Source: an uncultured Clostridia bacterium
GTDB taxonomy: Bacteria; Bacillota; Clostridia; Christensenellales; Borkfalkiaceae
Reading direction: 5' to 3'
DNA length: 6,559 nucleotides
Assembly: GCA_934273135.1 (NCBI GenBank)
Contig: CAKQSU010000068.1
Location: forward strand, 1 to 6,559
Part shown: piece by piece, positions 1 to 6,559 of the stretch
How positions within the stretch are numbered: position 1 is the stretch's first letter
How the letters are laid out: each line of letters begins with the position of its first letter
Program-made: the position numbers and the translations under genes
The notes under the pieces: model-generated
What the model saw: only the letters and a program-made list of their open reading frames with translations
The model's database searches: none
What the model was told of the DNA's origin: nothing

Positions 1-2879
1 AGGTTATAGAATCGCCTTATAAGCGGCAACGCCTCGTACTTGTCCTTGTCGGCTACGGTTACGAAAATCGTGCCGTAGTTGTGCAACTTCATTCCCGAAG
101 CCTGCAACGCCTTATACAAAGCTCTGTTGAGCTTGTCGTCGTAGCCTATCGCTTCGCCCGTGGACTTCATTTCCGGCGAAAGGTAAGCGTCAAGTCCGCG
201 TATTTTACTGAACGAGAACACGGGGACTTTAACGTACCAACGCTTCTTTTCTTCGGGGTATAGCGAGAATATACCTTGTTCTTTCAAGCTCTTGCCTAAG
301 ATAACTTCCGTTGCGATGTCGGCTAAGCCGAAGCCCGTAGCCTTTGAAAGGAACGGCACCGTGCGCGAGGAACGGGGGTTTACTTCGATAATGTAAACCT
401 TTTCGTCCTTATCGACAATGAATTGTATGTTGTAAAGCCCGATTATGCCTATCGCAAGCCCGAGCCGTTTTGCGTATTGCAGGATAACCCCTTTAACCTT
501 GTCGGAAAGCGAGAAAGAGGGATAAACGCTTATGCTGTCGCCGCTGTGAACGCCCGTTTTTTCAACGAGTTCCATTATCCCGGCAACGAATACGTCGCGC
601 CCGTCGCAAACGGCGTCCACTTCGACTTCTTTGCCGACGATGTACTTATCGACAAGCACGGGTTTTTCGTTGCTTATTTCTACCGCCGTCTGCAAGTATT
701 CCCTTAAAGATTCCTCGTTTGCTACGATCTGCATTGCTCTGCCGCCGAGAACGAACGACGGGCGCACGAGAACGGGATAGCCTATTTCTTTTGCCGCCTT
801 AACGCCCGCTTCGAGAGTGGTTACGGCTTGCCCTTCGGGTTCGGGAATGCCTAACTTCCCTAAAAGTTTTTCGAATAAATCTCTGTCCTCCGCCCTTGCT
901 ATCGCTTCGCAGTCGGTTCCGATTATTTTTACTCCGCGCTTTGCGAGCGGTTCGGCAAGGTTGATTGCCGTCTGCCCGCCGAGCGAAGCTATAACGCCGT
1001 CCGGCTGTTCGAGTTCGATAACGCTCATAACGTCTTCGACGGTGAGCGGTTCGAAGTACAGCTTATCGGAAGTCGTGTAATCGGTAGAAACGGTTTCGGG
1101 GTTGTTGTTTATGATAATGGCTTCGTAGCCCTCGTTACGTATAGTCTGAACGGCGTGGACGGTAGAATAATCGAATTCCACTCCCTGCCCTATCCTTATA
1201 GGACCCGCGCCGAGAACGACAATCTTCTTTTTGCCCGCGTCCGTTTTCGATTCGTTTTCTTCGCCAGCGTAAGTAGAGTAAAAATACGGGATATACGCGT
1301 CGAATTCCGAAGCGCAGGAATCGATTTCCTTGTATACGGGAAGTATGCCGTTTTCAAGCCTGAATTTTTTAACCTTTAATTCGTCCGTGTTCCAGAGCCG
1401 CGCAACCGCTCTGTCGCAAAAACCGTACTTTTTGCATTCTTTGAGAATTTTTACGGCGAAAGGATTGGCTTCCGCTTCCTTTTCGAGCGTTACTATATGC
1501 TTTATCTTGTCCACGAAAAACTTGTCTATCGCGGTTATTTTGCATATCTTTTCCACGCTTTCGCCGCGGCGCAAAAGCTCGGCAATCATGAAAATTCTGT
1601 CGTCCGTCGCTTTTTCGATGTATTCTTCAAGCTCGGTATCCGTCATCTTTTCGGCTTTTTTCAAAAAGAGATGATACGCGCCTATTTCGAGCGAACGCAC
1701 GGCTTTCAATAAGCTTTCTTCAAAATTCCTGCCTATGCTCATTACTTCGCCCGTCGCTTTCATCTGCGTGGAAAGCTCGTTGCTTGCCTTTGCGAACTTA
1801 TCGAACGGGAATCTCGGCATTTTCGTAACAACGTAGTCGAGCGCGGGTTCGAAGCTTGCGGGGGTGTTGGGCAGAATAATTTCATCAAGCGTAAGTCCCA
1901 CGGCGATTTTTGCCGAAACGCGGGCTATCGGAAAGCCGCTTGCCTTGCTTGCGAGCGCGGACGAGCGCGAAACCCTCGGGTTTACTTCTATAACGTAATA
2001 GTCGAAAGAATCGGGGTCGAGCGCGAACTGAACGTTGCAACCGCCCTCTATTTCCAGCGCGCGGATAATTTTGAGCGCGCTGTTACGGAGCATCTGATAC
2101 TCCTTGTTGGTGAGCGTCTGGCTGGGACAAACGACGATAGAGTCGCCCGTATGCACGCCCACGGGGTCGAGGTTTTCCATATTGCAGACGGTTATCGCCG
2201 TGTCGGCGGAATCGCGCATTACTTCGTATTCTATTTCCTTATACCCTTTTACGCTCTTTTCTATAAGCACTTCGCCTACGGGCGAAAGTTCGAGCGCATT
2301 GGTCATAATTTCCGTAAACTGCTCTTCGTTATAAGCAAATCCGCCGCCCGTTCCGCCGAGCGTGAAAGCCGGGCGCAAAACAACGGGGTAGCCTATCTTT
2401 TTTGCGGCGGCTAAGCCTTCGCCTAAGCTCCTTGTAATCTCGGACGGACAAACGGGTTCGCCTATCTCTTCGCAAAGGTTTTTGAAAAGTTCTCTGTCCT
2501 CCGCCCTTTCTATGCTCGCGCTTTTCGTGCCTAAAAGTTCCGTTCCGCACTCGCTCAAAACCCCTTTCTTTTCGAGCTGCATGGCAAGGTTAAGCCCCGT
2601 TTGACCGCCTAAGGACGGAATAATTGCGTCCGGGCGTTCGTAGCGGATAATTTTAGCCACGTATTCGAGCGTAAGCGGCTCCATGTACACTTTGTCGGCG
2701 ATAGTCGTGTCCGTCATAATCGTTGCGGGGTTGGAATTGCAAAGCACGACTTCGTAACCCTCTTCCTTTAGGGCAAGGCACGCTTGCGTACCCGCGTAAT
2801 CGAATTCCGCCGCCTGACCTATAACGATAGGTCCGCTGCCTATTACCATTATCTTTTTCAAATCGCTTCTCTTAGGCAT
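1..2879 (-). CDS. carB: Carbamoyl-phosphate synthase large subunit (3'-truncated by window edge)
   Basis: Synthetase subunit of glutamine-dependent carbamoyl-phosphate synthase: it uses ammonia from CarA, bicarbonate and two ATP to make carbamoyl phosphate in the cytoplasm. I read 959 codons from ATG 2879 with no stop. Two homologous ATP-grasp halves are visible. The first has R129, R169, the loop TLGGTGGG after it, and [18 protein letters not shown] with E298/N300. A helical oligomerisation region spans about 400-545. The second half opens at about 550 with [20 protein letters not shown] and has R666, R706, VLGGRAM and EVNPRSSRT with E832/N834. These match the known ATP- and metal-binding positions of the family, so both halves look active. 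The family is about 1,070 residues; roughly the last 110 are off the left edge, and the MGS-like allosteric domain has only just begun (from about 927), so its effectors cannot be judged. The start overlaps the end of carA by 8 bp (ATGCCTAA). Confidence 0.98.
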   Translation of the reverse strand, partial: MPKRSDLKKIMVIGSGPIVIGQAAEFDYAGTQACLALKEEGYEVVLCNSNPATIMTDTTIADKVYMEPLTLEYVAKIIRYERPDAIIPSLGGQTGLNLAMQLEKKGVLSECGTELLGTKSASIERAEDRELFKNLCEEIGEPVCPSEITRSLGEGLAAAKKIGYPVVLRPAFTLGGTGGGFAYNEEQFTEIMTNALELSPVGEVLIEKSVKGYKEIEYEVMRDSADTAITVCNMENLDPVGVHTGDSIVVCPSQTLTNKEYQMLRNSALKIIRALEIEGGCNVQFALDPDSFDYYVIEVNPRVSRSSALASKASGFPIARVSAKIAVGLTLDEIILPNTPASFEPALDYVVTKMPRFPFDKFAKASNELSTQMKATGEVMSIGRNFEESLLKAVRSLEIGAYHLFLKKAEKMTDTELEEYIEKATDDRIFMIAELLRRGESVEKICKITAIDKFFVDKIKHIVTLEKEAEANPFAVKILKECKKYGFCDRAVARLWNTDELKVKKFRLENGILPVYKEIDSCASEFDAYIPYFYSTYAGEENESKTDAGKKKIVVLGAGPIRIGQGVEFDYSTVHAVQTIRNEGYEAIIINNNPETVSTDYTTSDKLYFEPLTVEDVMSVIELEQPDGVIASLGGQTAINLAEPLAKRGVKIIGTDCEAIARAEDRDLFEKLLGKLGIPEPEGQAVTTLEAGVKAAKEIGYPVLVRPSFVLGGRAMQIVANEESLREYLQTAVEISNEKPVLVDKYIVGKEVEVDAVCDGRDVFVAGIMELVEKTGVHSGDSISVYPSFSLSDKVKGVILQYAKRLGLAIGIIGLYNIQFIVDKDEKVYIIEVNPRSSRTVPFLSKATGFGLADIATEVILGKSLKEQGIFSLYPEEKKRWYVKVPVFSFSKIRGLDAYLSPEMKSTGEAIGYDDKLNRALYKALQASGMKLHNYGTIFVTVADKDKYEALPLIRRFYN

Positions 2880-3963
2880 TTTTACTCTCCAAAAGTTTTA
2901 TGAATTTATTAAACAAATACTTGCTGTCCTCGGGTCCCGCCGAGCTTTCCGGGTGGTACTGAACGGAAAAAACCTTGTCCTTTTCGCATTCTATGCCCTC
3001 TACCGTTTTATCGAGCAGATTGACGTGCGTAACGGTAAGCCCCGTTCCTTCAAGCGAAGCTTCATCCACGGCGTAACTGTGGTTTTGCGAAGTTATCTCC
3101 ACGCGCCCCGTTTTTAAGTTTTTAACGGGGTGGTTTGCTCCGCGATGCCCGAACTTAAGTTTATACGTCTTTGCGCCGTAAGCAAGGGCTATCATCTGAT
3201 GCCCTAAGCATATCCCGAAAATAGGAAGCGTTCCTTTAAGCTCCTTTACAAGCCTTATAACGGGCGTAACGTCCTCGGGGTCGCCCGGTCCGTTTGACAA
3301 AAACAATCCGTCCGGCGCGTACTCTTTTATCTCTGCCGCGGTCGTATCGTAAGGAAAAACCCTGACCGAACAGCCGCGCGCGTTGAGCGAACGAACGATG
3401 TTTTCCTTCATTCCGCAATCGATTGCGGCTACCCGGAATTTTTCGTTTTCCGCTTTTGCCTCGCGAATCTTCTTCAAGGAAACTTTTTCTACGGCGTCGC
3501 TTTTCACGGGCGAAGCGGCAATCTTTTTCAAGCCCTCTTCCCTCGTTGTTTTAACGTTTGTGATAATCGCGCGCATGCTCCCTTTGTCGCGGATAATGCG
3601 CGTCAATTTTCTCGTGTCTATTCCGCTTATCCCGGGGATGGAAAACCTTTCCATAACAGAAGAAAGCGTTTCCGTCGCGCGGAAGTTTGACGGCTCGTCG
3701 TTATACTCCGCTACGATTAACGCGCCTATAGACGGGTTTTTGCTCTCGTAGTCGTCCGCCGCCATGCCGTAATTGCCGATGAGCGGATAAGTCATCACAA
3801 CCCCTTGATAGGTATACGACGGGTCGGAAACTATCTCCTGATAACCGACCATGGAAGTGTTGAACACGACTTCCACCACCGTTTCCTTTTTTGCCCCGAA
3901 GCTAAGCCCTAAAAACTCGCTTCCGTCCTCTAAAATCAATTTAACGTCGAAATTTTTTGCCAT
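2872..3963 (-). CDS. carA: Carbamoyl-phosphate synthase small (glutaminase) subunit
   Basis: Amidotransferase subunit that hydrolyses glutamine and channels ammonia to CarB. The product is 363 residues, normal for Gram-positive CarA. Residues 1-150 form the CarA-specific N-terminal domain (LEDGSEFLG at 11-19, [16 protein letters not shown] at 35-50, [12 protein letters not shown] at 111-122). Residues about 175-360 are the class I glutamine amidotransferase domain: SNGPGDP at 223-229, the nucleophile elbow GICLGHQ with Cys252, and YHPE with His337 and Glu339, so the catalytic triad is complete. I chose ATG 3963 because the product then starts [14 protein letters not shown], as CarA proteins do, and GGAGG sits 9 nt upstream. 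An in-frame TTG at 3996 would add 11 residues but has no comparable support. The first 28 bp overlap the end of pyrC in another frame, and the last 8 bp overlap carB, so the three genes appear co-transcribed and translationally coupled. Confidence 0.98.
   Translation of the reverse strand: MAKNFDVKLILEDGSEFLGLSFGAKKETVVEVVFNTSMVGYQEIVSDPSYTYQGVVMTYPLIGNYGMAADDYESKNPSIGALIVAEYNDEPSNFRATETLSSVMERFSIPGISGIDTRKLTRIIRDKGSMRAIITNVKTTREEGLKKIAASPVKSDAVEKVSLKKIREAKAENEKFRVAAIDCGMKENIVRSLNARGCSVRVFPYDTTAAEIKEYAPDGLFLSNGPGDPEDVTPVIRLVKELKGTLPIFGICLGHQMIALAYGAKTYKLKFGHRGANHPVKNLKTGRVEITSQNHSYAVDEASLEGTGLTVTHVNLLDKTVEGIECEKDKVFSVQYHPESSAGPEDSKYLFNKFIKLLESKNA
2885..2890 (-). promoter_or_regulatory. carB ribosome binding site inside carA
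   Basis: GGAGAG lies in the last codons of carA, 5 nt before the carB ATG at 2879. It fixes the carB start. Ribosomes ending on carA release directly over this site, which suggests translational coupling so that the two subunits are made together. Confidence 0.8.
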
Positions 3964-5153
3964 ACGATTTTTCCTCCGCACACCGTCAATACGCAATTGC
4001 CGTAAACTTCAAGCCCGTTTAGCGGCGTGCTTTTTCCTTTCGATAAAAAATTTTCGGGGTTTATACGGTAACCCGTTTCCGTTTCGCAAATACAAAAATC
4101 ATCCTTTCGTATCGGCAGAGAAAACCTCTTTCTCGCGTTGCCGCCCAAAAGTTCGTAAAGCCTTTTTTCGTCAATCAGCTTTGTTTTGACGAACGCCGAA
4201 TACATAACCGCAAACGCCGTTTCTATGCCGACAACGCCGAACAGGCTGCCGATAAGCCCCTTTGACTTTTCTTCCGCCGTGTGCGGCGCGTGGTCGGTGG
4301 AAATCATATCGATTGTGCCGTCGAGAACGCCGCCTATCAAAGCTTGTCTATCTCTCTCGGAACGCAGCGGCGGATTCATTTTAAACCGCCCGTCGTTTAT
4401 TACGTCCTCGTCCGTTAAGACAAGGTAATGCGGAGCCGTTTCGCAAGTGACGTTCACGCCCTCTTTTTTGGCTCTTCGGATAAGTTCCACGCTTTCGGCG
4501 GTAGAAATGTGGCAGACGTGGTATTTTACGCCCGTTTCTTTTGCAAGGCGCAAATCGCGCTCAATCATTTTATATTCGCTTTCGGAAGAAATGCCCTTAA
4601 CGCCCAGCCGTTTTGCCGCTTCGCCCTCGTGCATAACGCCGCCGAACAAAAGCGAATCGTCCTCGCAGTGCGCCGCAATCACCTTGCCGAGCGACTTTGC
4701 TTTGAGCATCGCCCGCCTCATCATCTCTTCGCTCTGCACGCCTCTGCCGTCGTCCGAAAACGCGCAGACAAAGGGGGCTAATTGCTCCATATCCGAAAGC
4801 TCCTCGCCCTTTTCGCCTTTTGTAATCGTGCCGTAAGGGTAAACGTTTATAACGGCGTCCTTTTCGATGATGTCCGTTTCCGCTTTGAGCGTTTCAAGCC
4901 CGTCGGGCGCGGGCGAAAGGTTGGGCATTGCGCAAACCGCGGTATATCCTCCGCGCGCCGCCGCCTTAGAGCCGCTTTCTATCGTTTCTTTGTAAAAAAA
5001 ACCCGGCTCTCTGAAATGGACATGAACGTCACAAAAGCCGGGAAAAATAACATAATTATTAAAGCGAACGGGAAAAACACTTCCCTGTCGGAAGAATTCG
5101 TTTATAAGCTCGGAAAACTTTCCGTATTGAATTTTTTCATTCGTCCGTTCCAT
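3936..5153 (-). CDS. pyrC: Dihydroorotase, class I
   Basis: Zinc amidohydrolase that cyclises N-carbamoyl-L-aspartate to dihydroorotate, the third step of UMP synthesis; cytoplasmic. The product is 405 residues. The metal and catalytic motifs of class I enzymes are all present: PGFCDVHVHFREPG (His44, His46, substrate Arg48), FSDDG (Asp134/Asp135), AAHCED (His162), YHVCHIST (His215), KMNPPLR (Asn260), and ISTDHAPH (catalytic Asp287). FGVVGIET at 305-312 is the usual loop before the C-terminal strands, which end VCGGKIVW. The N-terminus is short: only about 37 residues precede PGF where about 50 are usual, and the standard opening strand (IKNGRVID-like) is not recognisable. ATG 5153 is the first possible start after an in-frame stop at 5205-5207, so no longer form is available. 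It is the first gene of the operon, behind an attenuator, and its last 28 bp overlap carA. Confidence 0.96.
   Translation of the reverse strand: MERTNEKIQYGKFSELINEFFRQGSVFPVRFNNYVIFPGFCDVHVHFREPGFFYKETIESGSKAAARGGYTAVCAMPNLSPAPDGLETLKAETDIIEKDAVINVYPYGTITKGEKGEELSDMEQLAPFVCAFSDDGRGVQSEEMMRRAMLKAKSLGKVIAAHCEDDSLLFGGVMHEGEAAKRLGVKGISSESEYKMIERDLRLAKETGVKYHVCHISTAESVELIRRAKKEGVNVTCETAPHYLVLTDEDVINDGRFKMNPPLRSERDRQALIGGVLDGTIDMISTDHAPHTAEEKSKGLIGSLFGVVGIETAFAVMYSAFVKTKLIDEKRLYELLGGNARKRFSLPIRKDDFCICETETGYRINPENFLSKGKSTPLNGLEVYGNCVLTVCGGKIVWQKISTLN
3973..3977 (-). promoter_or_regulatory. carA ribosome binding site inside pyrC
   Basis: A full GGAGG lies 9 nt before ATG 3963, inside the final codons of pyrC. 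It decides the carA start in favour of ATG 3963 over the upstream TTG at 3996. Confidence 0.85.
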
Positions 5154-5157
5154 AAAG

Positions 5158-5162
5158 CCCTC
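5158..5162 (-). promoter_or_regulatory. pyrC ribosome binding site
   Basis: GAGGG lies 4 nt before ATG 5153, slightly close but acceptable. It starts immediately after the seven-T run of the leader terminator, so it is transcribed only by polymerases that read through the attenuator. Confidence 0.65.
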
Positions 5163-5193
5163 AAAAAAAGCCTTGCCGCAACCGACAAGACTT
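5163..5193 (-). terminator. Leader attenuator terminator ahead of pyrC
   Basis: An 11-bp stem is formed by AAGTCTTGTCG (5193-5183) and CGGCAAGGCTT (5178-5168) with a GTTG tetraloop (5182-5179) and two G-U pairs. It runs straight into seven T residues (5169-5163). This is the standard form of an intrinsic terminator, but it lies between the promoter and the first gene, one base before the pyrC Shine-Dalgarno. That position makes it an attenuator of the pyrC-carA-carB operon, not an end-of-gene terminator. Confidence 0.85.
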
Positions 5194-5263
5194 ATACTGC
5201 GCGTTTAAAACGAAAGGGAATTTTCTTTAAAGCCCCTACGAACAAAAGTATACAATCTTGCGG
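5182..5263 (-). promoter_or_regulatory. Antiterminator pairing in the pyrC leader
   Basis: CCGCAAGATTGTATACT (5263-5247) can pair with AGTATAAGTCTTGTCGG (5198-5182). I count 16 base pairs, one of them G-U, with single-base bulges at 5253 and 5185. The 3' arm contains the whole 5' arm of the terminator, so the two structures exclude each other. An alternative pairing also breaks the terminator: TGCCGCAA (5265-5258) is the exact complement of TTGCGGCA (5181-5174). The intervening 5246-5199 holds a small possible AGGGG/TTCCCT hairpin and otherwise nothing recognisable. Confidence 0.7.
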
Positions 5264-5292
5264 CATCACGGTACCGCTTAAAAATCTTACTC
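5246..5292 (-). promoter_or_regulatory. Probable PyrR-binding anti-antiterminator stem-loop
   Basis: GCGGTA (5277-5272) and TGCCGC (5265-5260) form a 6-bp stem closing the hexaloop CCGTGA (5271-5266). The PyrR-binding loop consensus is ARUCCNGNGAGGYU, which folds as ARUC and GGYU around a CNGNGA hexaloop; here the hexaloop fits exactly and the U-G pair in the upper stem is kept, while two other consensus pairs are replaced by complementary ones. Two unpaired A residues (5279-5278) interrupt the 5' side below the upper stem, like the known 5' bulge, and a weaker A/T-rich lower stem can form out to about 5292/5246. This fold uses the 5' arm of the antiterminator. Expected logic, from PyrR systems in Gram-positives: UMP-bound PyrR stabilises this stem, the terminator forms, and the operon is shut down when pyrimidines are plentiful. 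No pyrR gene is in the window. Confidence 0.68.
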
Positions 5293-5294
5293 TC

Positions 5295-5323
5295 TTTATA
5301 TATCAAATAATTTTTTTTGTCAA
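5295..5323 (-). promoter_or_regulatory. Sigma-A type promoter of the pyrC-carA-carB operon
   Basis: TTGACA (5323-5318) and TATAAA (5300-5295) are separated by 17 bp, close to the ideal housekeeping promoter. The DNA upstream of the -35 box has several A-runs that could act as an UP element. Transcription should start around 5290-5288, giving a leader of about 135 nt that begins just at the PyrR-loop stem. The strength of the promoter suits control by attenuation instead of by initiation. Confidence 0.82.
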
Positions 5324-5373
5324 GCGTTTTTATCGCCCTTTACTCTTTTCACCGTTTTTTTATTTTTATATAT

Positions 5374-5410
5374 AAAAAGTTTTTCGGCGGAGAAAAATTC
5401 CCCGCCGAAA
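5374..5410 (-). terminator. Intrinsic terminator after the carbohydrate-binding protein gene
   Basis: A perfect 9-bp stem, TTTCGGCGG (5410-5402) with CCGCCGAAA (5390-5382), is extended by three inner pairs past one mismatch, and is followed on the minus strand by AAC and five T residues (5378-5374). It lies about 20 bp past the stop codon of the gene at 5430 and separates that gene from the pyrimidine promoter. Confidence 0.85.
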
Positions 5411-5429
5411 GCATAAAAGCAAATTTTTG

Positions 5430-6559
5430 TTATTGAGCCTGAGTTTGTGCTACTCCCGTAACGGTCGCACTCGTCGAAATAAGCTCAATCTTGTCCATGA
5501 TAGTGCCGGCATAACCTTTCTGAATAAACGAAATCGTATTATCGCCCGCCGACAAATCTATCTCGCCTATTACAACGCAAACATAATTACGAGCAAGCCA
5601 TTGGTTTTCTTGAAGTTCGGGGTCTTTTTCAATCCTTACGCTTTCAAAAGAATACTGAACGCCGTTTATTTCGACAGTGTATTCATTATGGAAATAATAA
5701 TTGTCATTCTTAGGCGCAACGTATATTCTAAGCAGCGCTTTGCCCGCTACGCCGGACGAAATATTGAATGTTATCTTAGAGCCTTGGTTGTTGTTTTCAG
5801 CTTTAACGTAACCGCCGTTTTCGTTTGAGCCTTTAACTACGCCGCCGCCTACCTCTGTTGCCGCCTGCGTTAAGGTTACGCAATCGGATTCGGCTTCGAT
5901 AACGTTGTATTTGCAAGTACATTTATCCTCACCGTTTCCTTTTGTATCCTTTTCACATACGGGGCATACGCCGACATGCTCGTTGAGCGCGGCTTCGCCG
6001 ACAACTTCAATTTTATCAAAACCGGGGAACTGCGGATAGCTGCAGGCTTTAGCGATGAATTTTATTGTATTAAATCCTTTGTTTAAAGTTATTGTTGCTA
6101 TATCGACAGTTTCAAAGCCTTCGTTCGAGTCGGCAGATAGATTTTTACTATACTCAATTTTTTCACCGTTGACTTTAACCTCGACATACTGAGAAAGCGG
6201 AAATCCATAAGTTAACATCTTGAAACTTGCTTTAAGCGTTGCGGAACAAGCCTCTTCGGCATTTACTCCGAAAACTATCGAGGTGTTAGCATATTCGGCA
6301 CCGGCAATACTTTTGACAAACTTTACGCCGTCGGAAGTCGTGTCCATATGAAGTGCCATACCGTTTGCCCGTTTTCTTACAACGTAATCGGATTCGGCTT
6401 CGATGACGAGGGTCTTTTGGGCTTCGAGGTAGTTGGAAACCGCCGAGCCGTAAGTGTACGCCGCGCGCAAGATTTCCACCTTGTACTTTTTAGCGAGAGC
6501 CGCAAGGCTGCAAGTTGCCGAGCCTATGCTTGTTTCGTTTTCAAAAACTTCAAACCTGT
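5430..6559 (-). CDS. Secreted-type protein with two tandem CBM6/CBM35-like modules (5'-truncated)
   Basis: The frame is open from the right edge to TAA 5430 (375 residues seen). A GTG at 6479 is in frame, but coding continues upstream of it with no stop and no clear Shine-Dalgarno, so the true start lies outside. Counting from the first complete codon: residues 1-48 are unassigned; module A is about 51-186, starting VIEAESDYV and ending FDKIEVV; a linker at 187-216 carries Cys198, Cys201, Cys213 and Cys215 (CPVC and CTC); module B is about 219-360, starting VIEAESDCV and ending MDKIELI; a short tail ends in TQAQ. The opening EAE and closing DKIE(V/L) motifs, on segments of about 140 residues rich in beta-strand patterns, are typical of CBM6/CBM35-type sugar-binding modules, where the first Glu residues usually bind calcium. 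The catalytic or anchoring part, if any, is off the window. No sortase motif, dockerin or membrane segment is visible. The ligand is unknown. Its terminator shows it is not part of the pyr operon. Confidence 0.7.
   Translation of the reverse strand, partial: RFEVFENETSIGSATCSLAALAKKYKVEILRAAYTYGSAVSNYLEAQKTLVIEAESDYVVRKRANGMALHMDTTSDGVKFVKSIAGAEYANTSIVFGVNAEEACSATLKASFKMLTYGFPLSQYVEVKVNGEKIEYSKNLSADSNEGFETVDIATITLNKGFNTIKFIAKACSYPQFPGFDKIEVVGEAALNEHVGVCPVCEKDTKGNGEDKCTCKYNVIEAESDCVTLTQAATEVGGGVVKGSNENGGYVKAENNNQGSKITFNISSGVAGKALLRIYVAPKNDNYYFHNEYTVEINGVQYSFESVRIEKDPELQENQWLARNYVCVVIGEIDLSAGDNTISFIQKGYAGTIMDKIELISTSATVTGVAQTQAQ
5882..5900 (-). repeat. 19-bp direct repeat, copy in module B
   Basis: ATCGAAGCCGAATCCGATT (minus strand) encodes IEAESD at the start of the second carbohydrate-binding-like module. 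It is identical to the copy at 6386-6404, 504 bp (168 codons) away and in the same frame. Confidence 0.8.
6386..6404 (-). repeat. 19-bp direct repeat, copy in module A
   Basis: Exact copy of the sequence at 5882-5900, encoding IEAESD at the start of the first module with the same codon at every position. Confidence 0.8.

Noticed and set aside
1330..1674. A 114-codon plus-strand frame inside carB.
   Set aside because: Antisense shadow of the CarB oligomerisation region, which is clearly coding on the minus strand.
1..2879. Possible frameshift or split carB, because one long frame needs to cover the region.
   Set aside because: Codon-by-codon reading of all 959 codons gave no stop and continuous family motifs in both halves, so the gene is intact within the window.
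3964..3996. Longer carA starting at TTG 3996.
   Set aside because: It adds 11 residues unlike CarA N-termini; the GGAGG at 3977-3973 is placed for ATG 3963.
4447..4836. A 129-codon plus-strand frame inside pyrC.
   Set aside because: Antisense shadow of a conserved gene, with no Shine-Dalgarno and low-complexity Ser-rich composition.
5192..5266. A 24-codon open frame on the minus strand within the pyrC leader (ATG 5266-5264 to TAA 5194-5192), ending on the terminator's 5' arm, as a leader peptide might.
   Set aside because: It has no Shine-Dalgarno, its ATG lies within the PyrR-type loop and stem, and it has no run of regulatory codons. The RNA-structure explanation is stronger.
4782..5375. 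A 197-codon plus-strand frame across pyrC and the leader.
   Set aside because: It is antisense to conserved pyrC codons and to the promoter and attenuator, and its end is a translation of A/T-rich non-coding DNA. No family features are visible.
5363..5378. Perfect 16-bp A/T palindrome (TTTTTATATATAAAAA).
   Set aside because: It overlaps the T-run of the upstream terminator and the A-rich DNA before the pyrC promoter; low-complexity A/T sequence explains it without invoking an operator.
6477..6479. GTG 6479 as the start of the carbohydrate-binding protein.
   Set aside because: The same frame stays open to the window edge, the preceding bases show no Shine-Dalgarno, and no signal peptide follows the GTG.

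Overview
The window carries the start of a de novo pyrimidine (UMP) biosynthesis operon and, upstream of it, the tail of an unrelated, probably extracellular, carbohydrate-binding protein. Everything real is on the minus strand, so the window reads right to left. The CarA/CarB and class I dihydroorotase types, the strong Shine-Dalgarno sites, and an operon leader that looks like a PyrR-controlled attenuator all point to a Gram-positive, Firmicutes-type bacterium. The HVxVCPVC cysteine linker between two carbohydrate-binding-like modules resembles secreted proteins of gut Clostridia; that lineage guess is an inference and cannot be settled from this window.

Region by region in transcription order. 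(a) 6559-5430: C-terminal 375 residues of a protein with two tandem CBM6/CBM35-like beta-sandwich modules joined by a cysteine-rich linker; its N-terminus lies beyond the right edge. (b) 5410-5374: a clear intrinsic terminator for that gene. (c) 5323-5295: a near-perfect sigma-A promoter (TTGACA, 17 bp, TATAAA). (d) about 5290-5154: a leader of about 135 nt holding three mutually exclusive RNA structures: a stem-loop with a CCGUGA hexaloop that fits the PyrR-binding loop, a 16-bp antiterminator pairing, and an intrinsic terminator ending one base before the pyrC Shine-Dalgarno. (e) 5153-3936 pyrC (dihydroorotase). (f) 3963-2872 carA (glutamine amidotransferase subunit). (g) 2879 to the left edge, carB (synthetase subunit), intact over 959 codons and cut off at the start of its allosteric domain.

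The three enzymes belong to one pathway. CarA hydrolyses glutamine and passes ammonia to CarB, which makes carbamoyl phosphate. Aspartate transcarbamylase (not in the window) makes carbamoyl aspartate, and PyrC closes it to dihydroorotate. Gene overlaps of 28 bp (pyrC/carA) and 8 bp (carA/carB) indicate a tightly coupled polycistronic unit. No undescribed defence, mobile or biosynthetic system was found. The most rewarding part is the pyrC leader, where a full attenuation switch can be read base by base.
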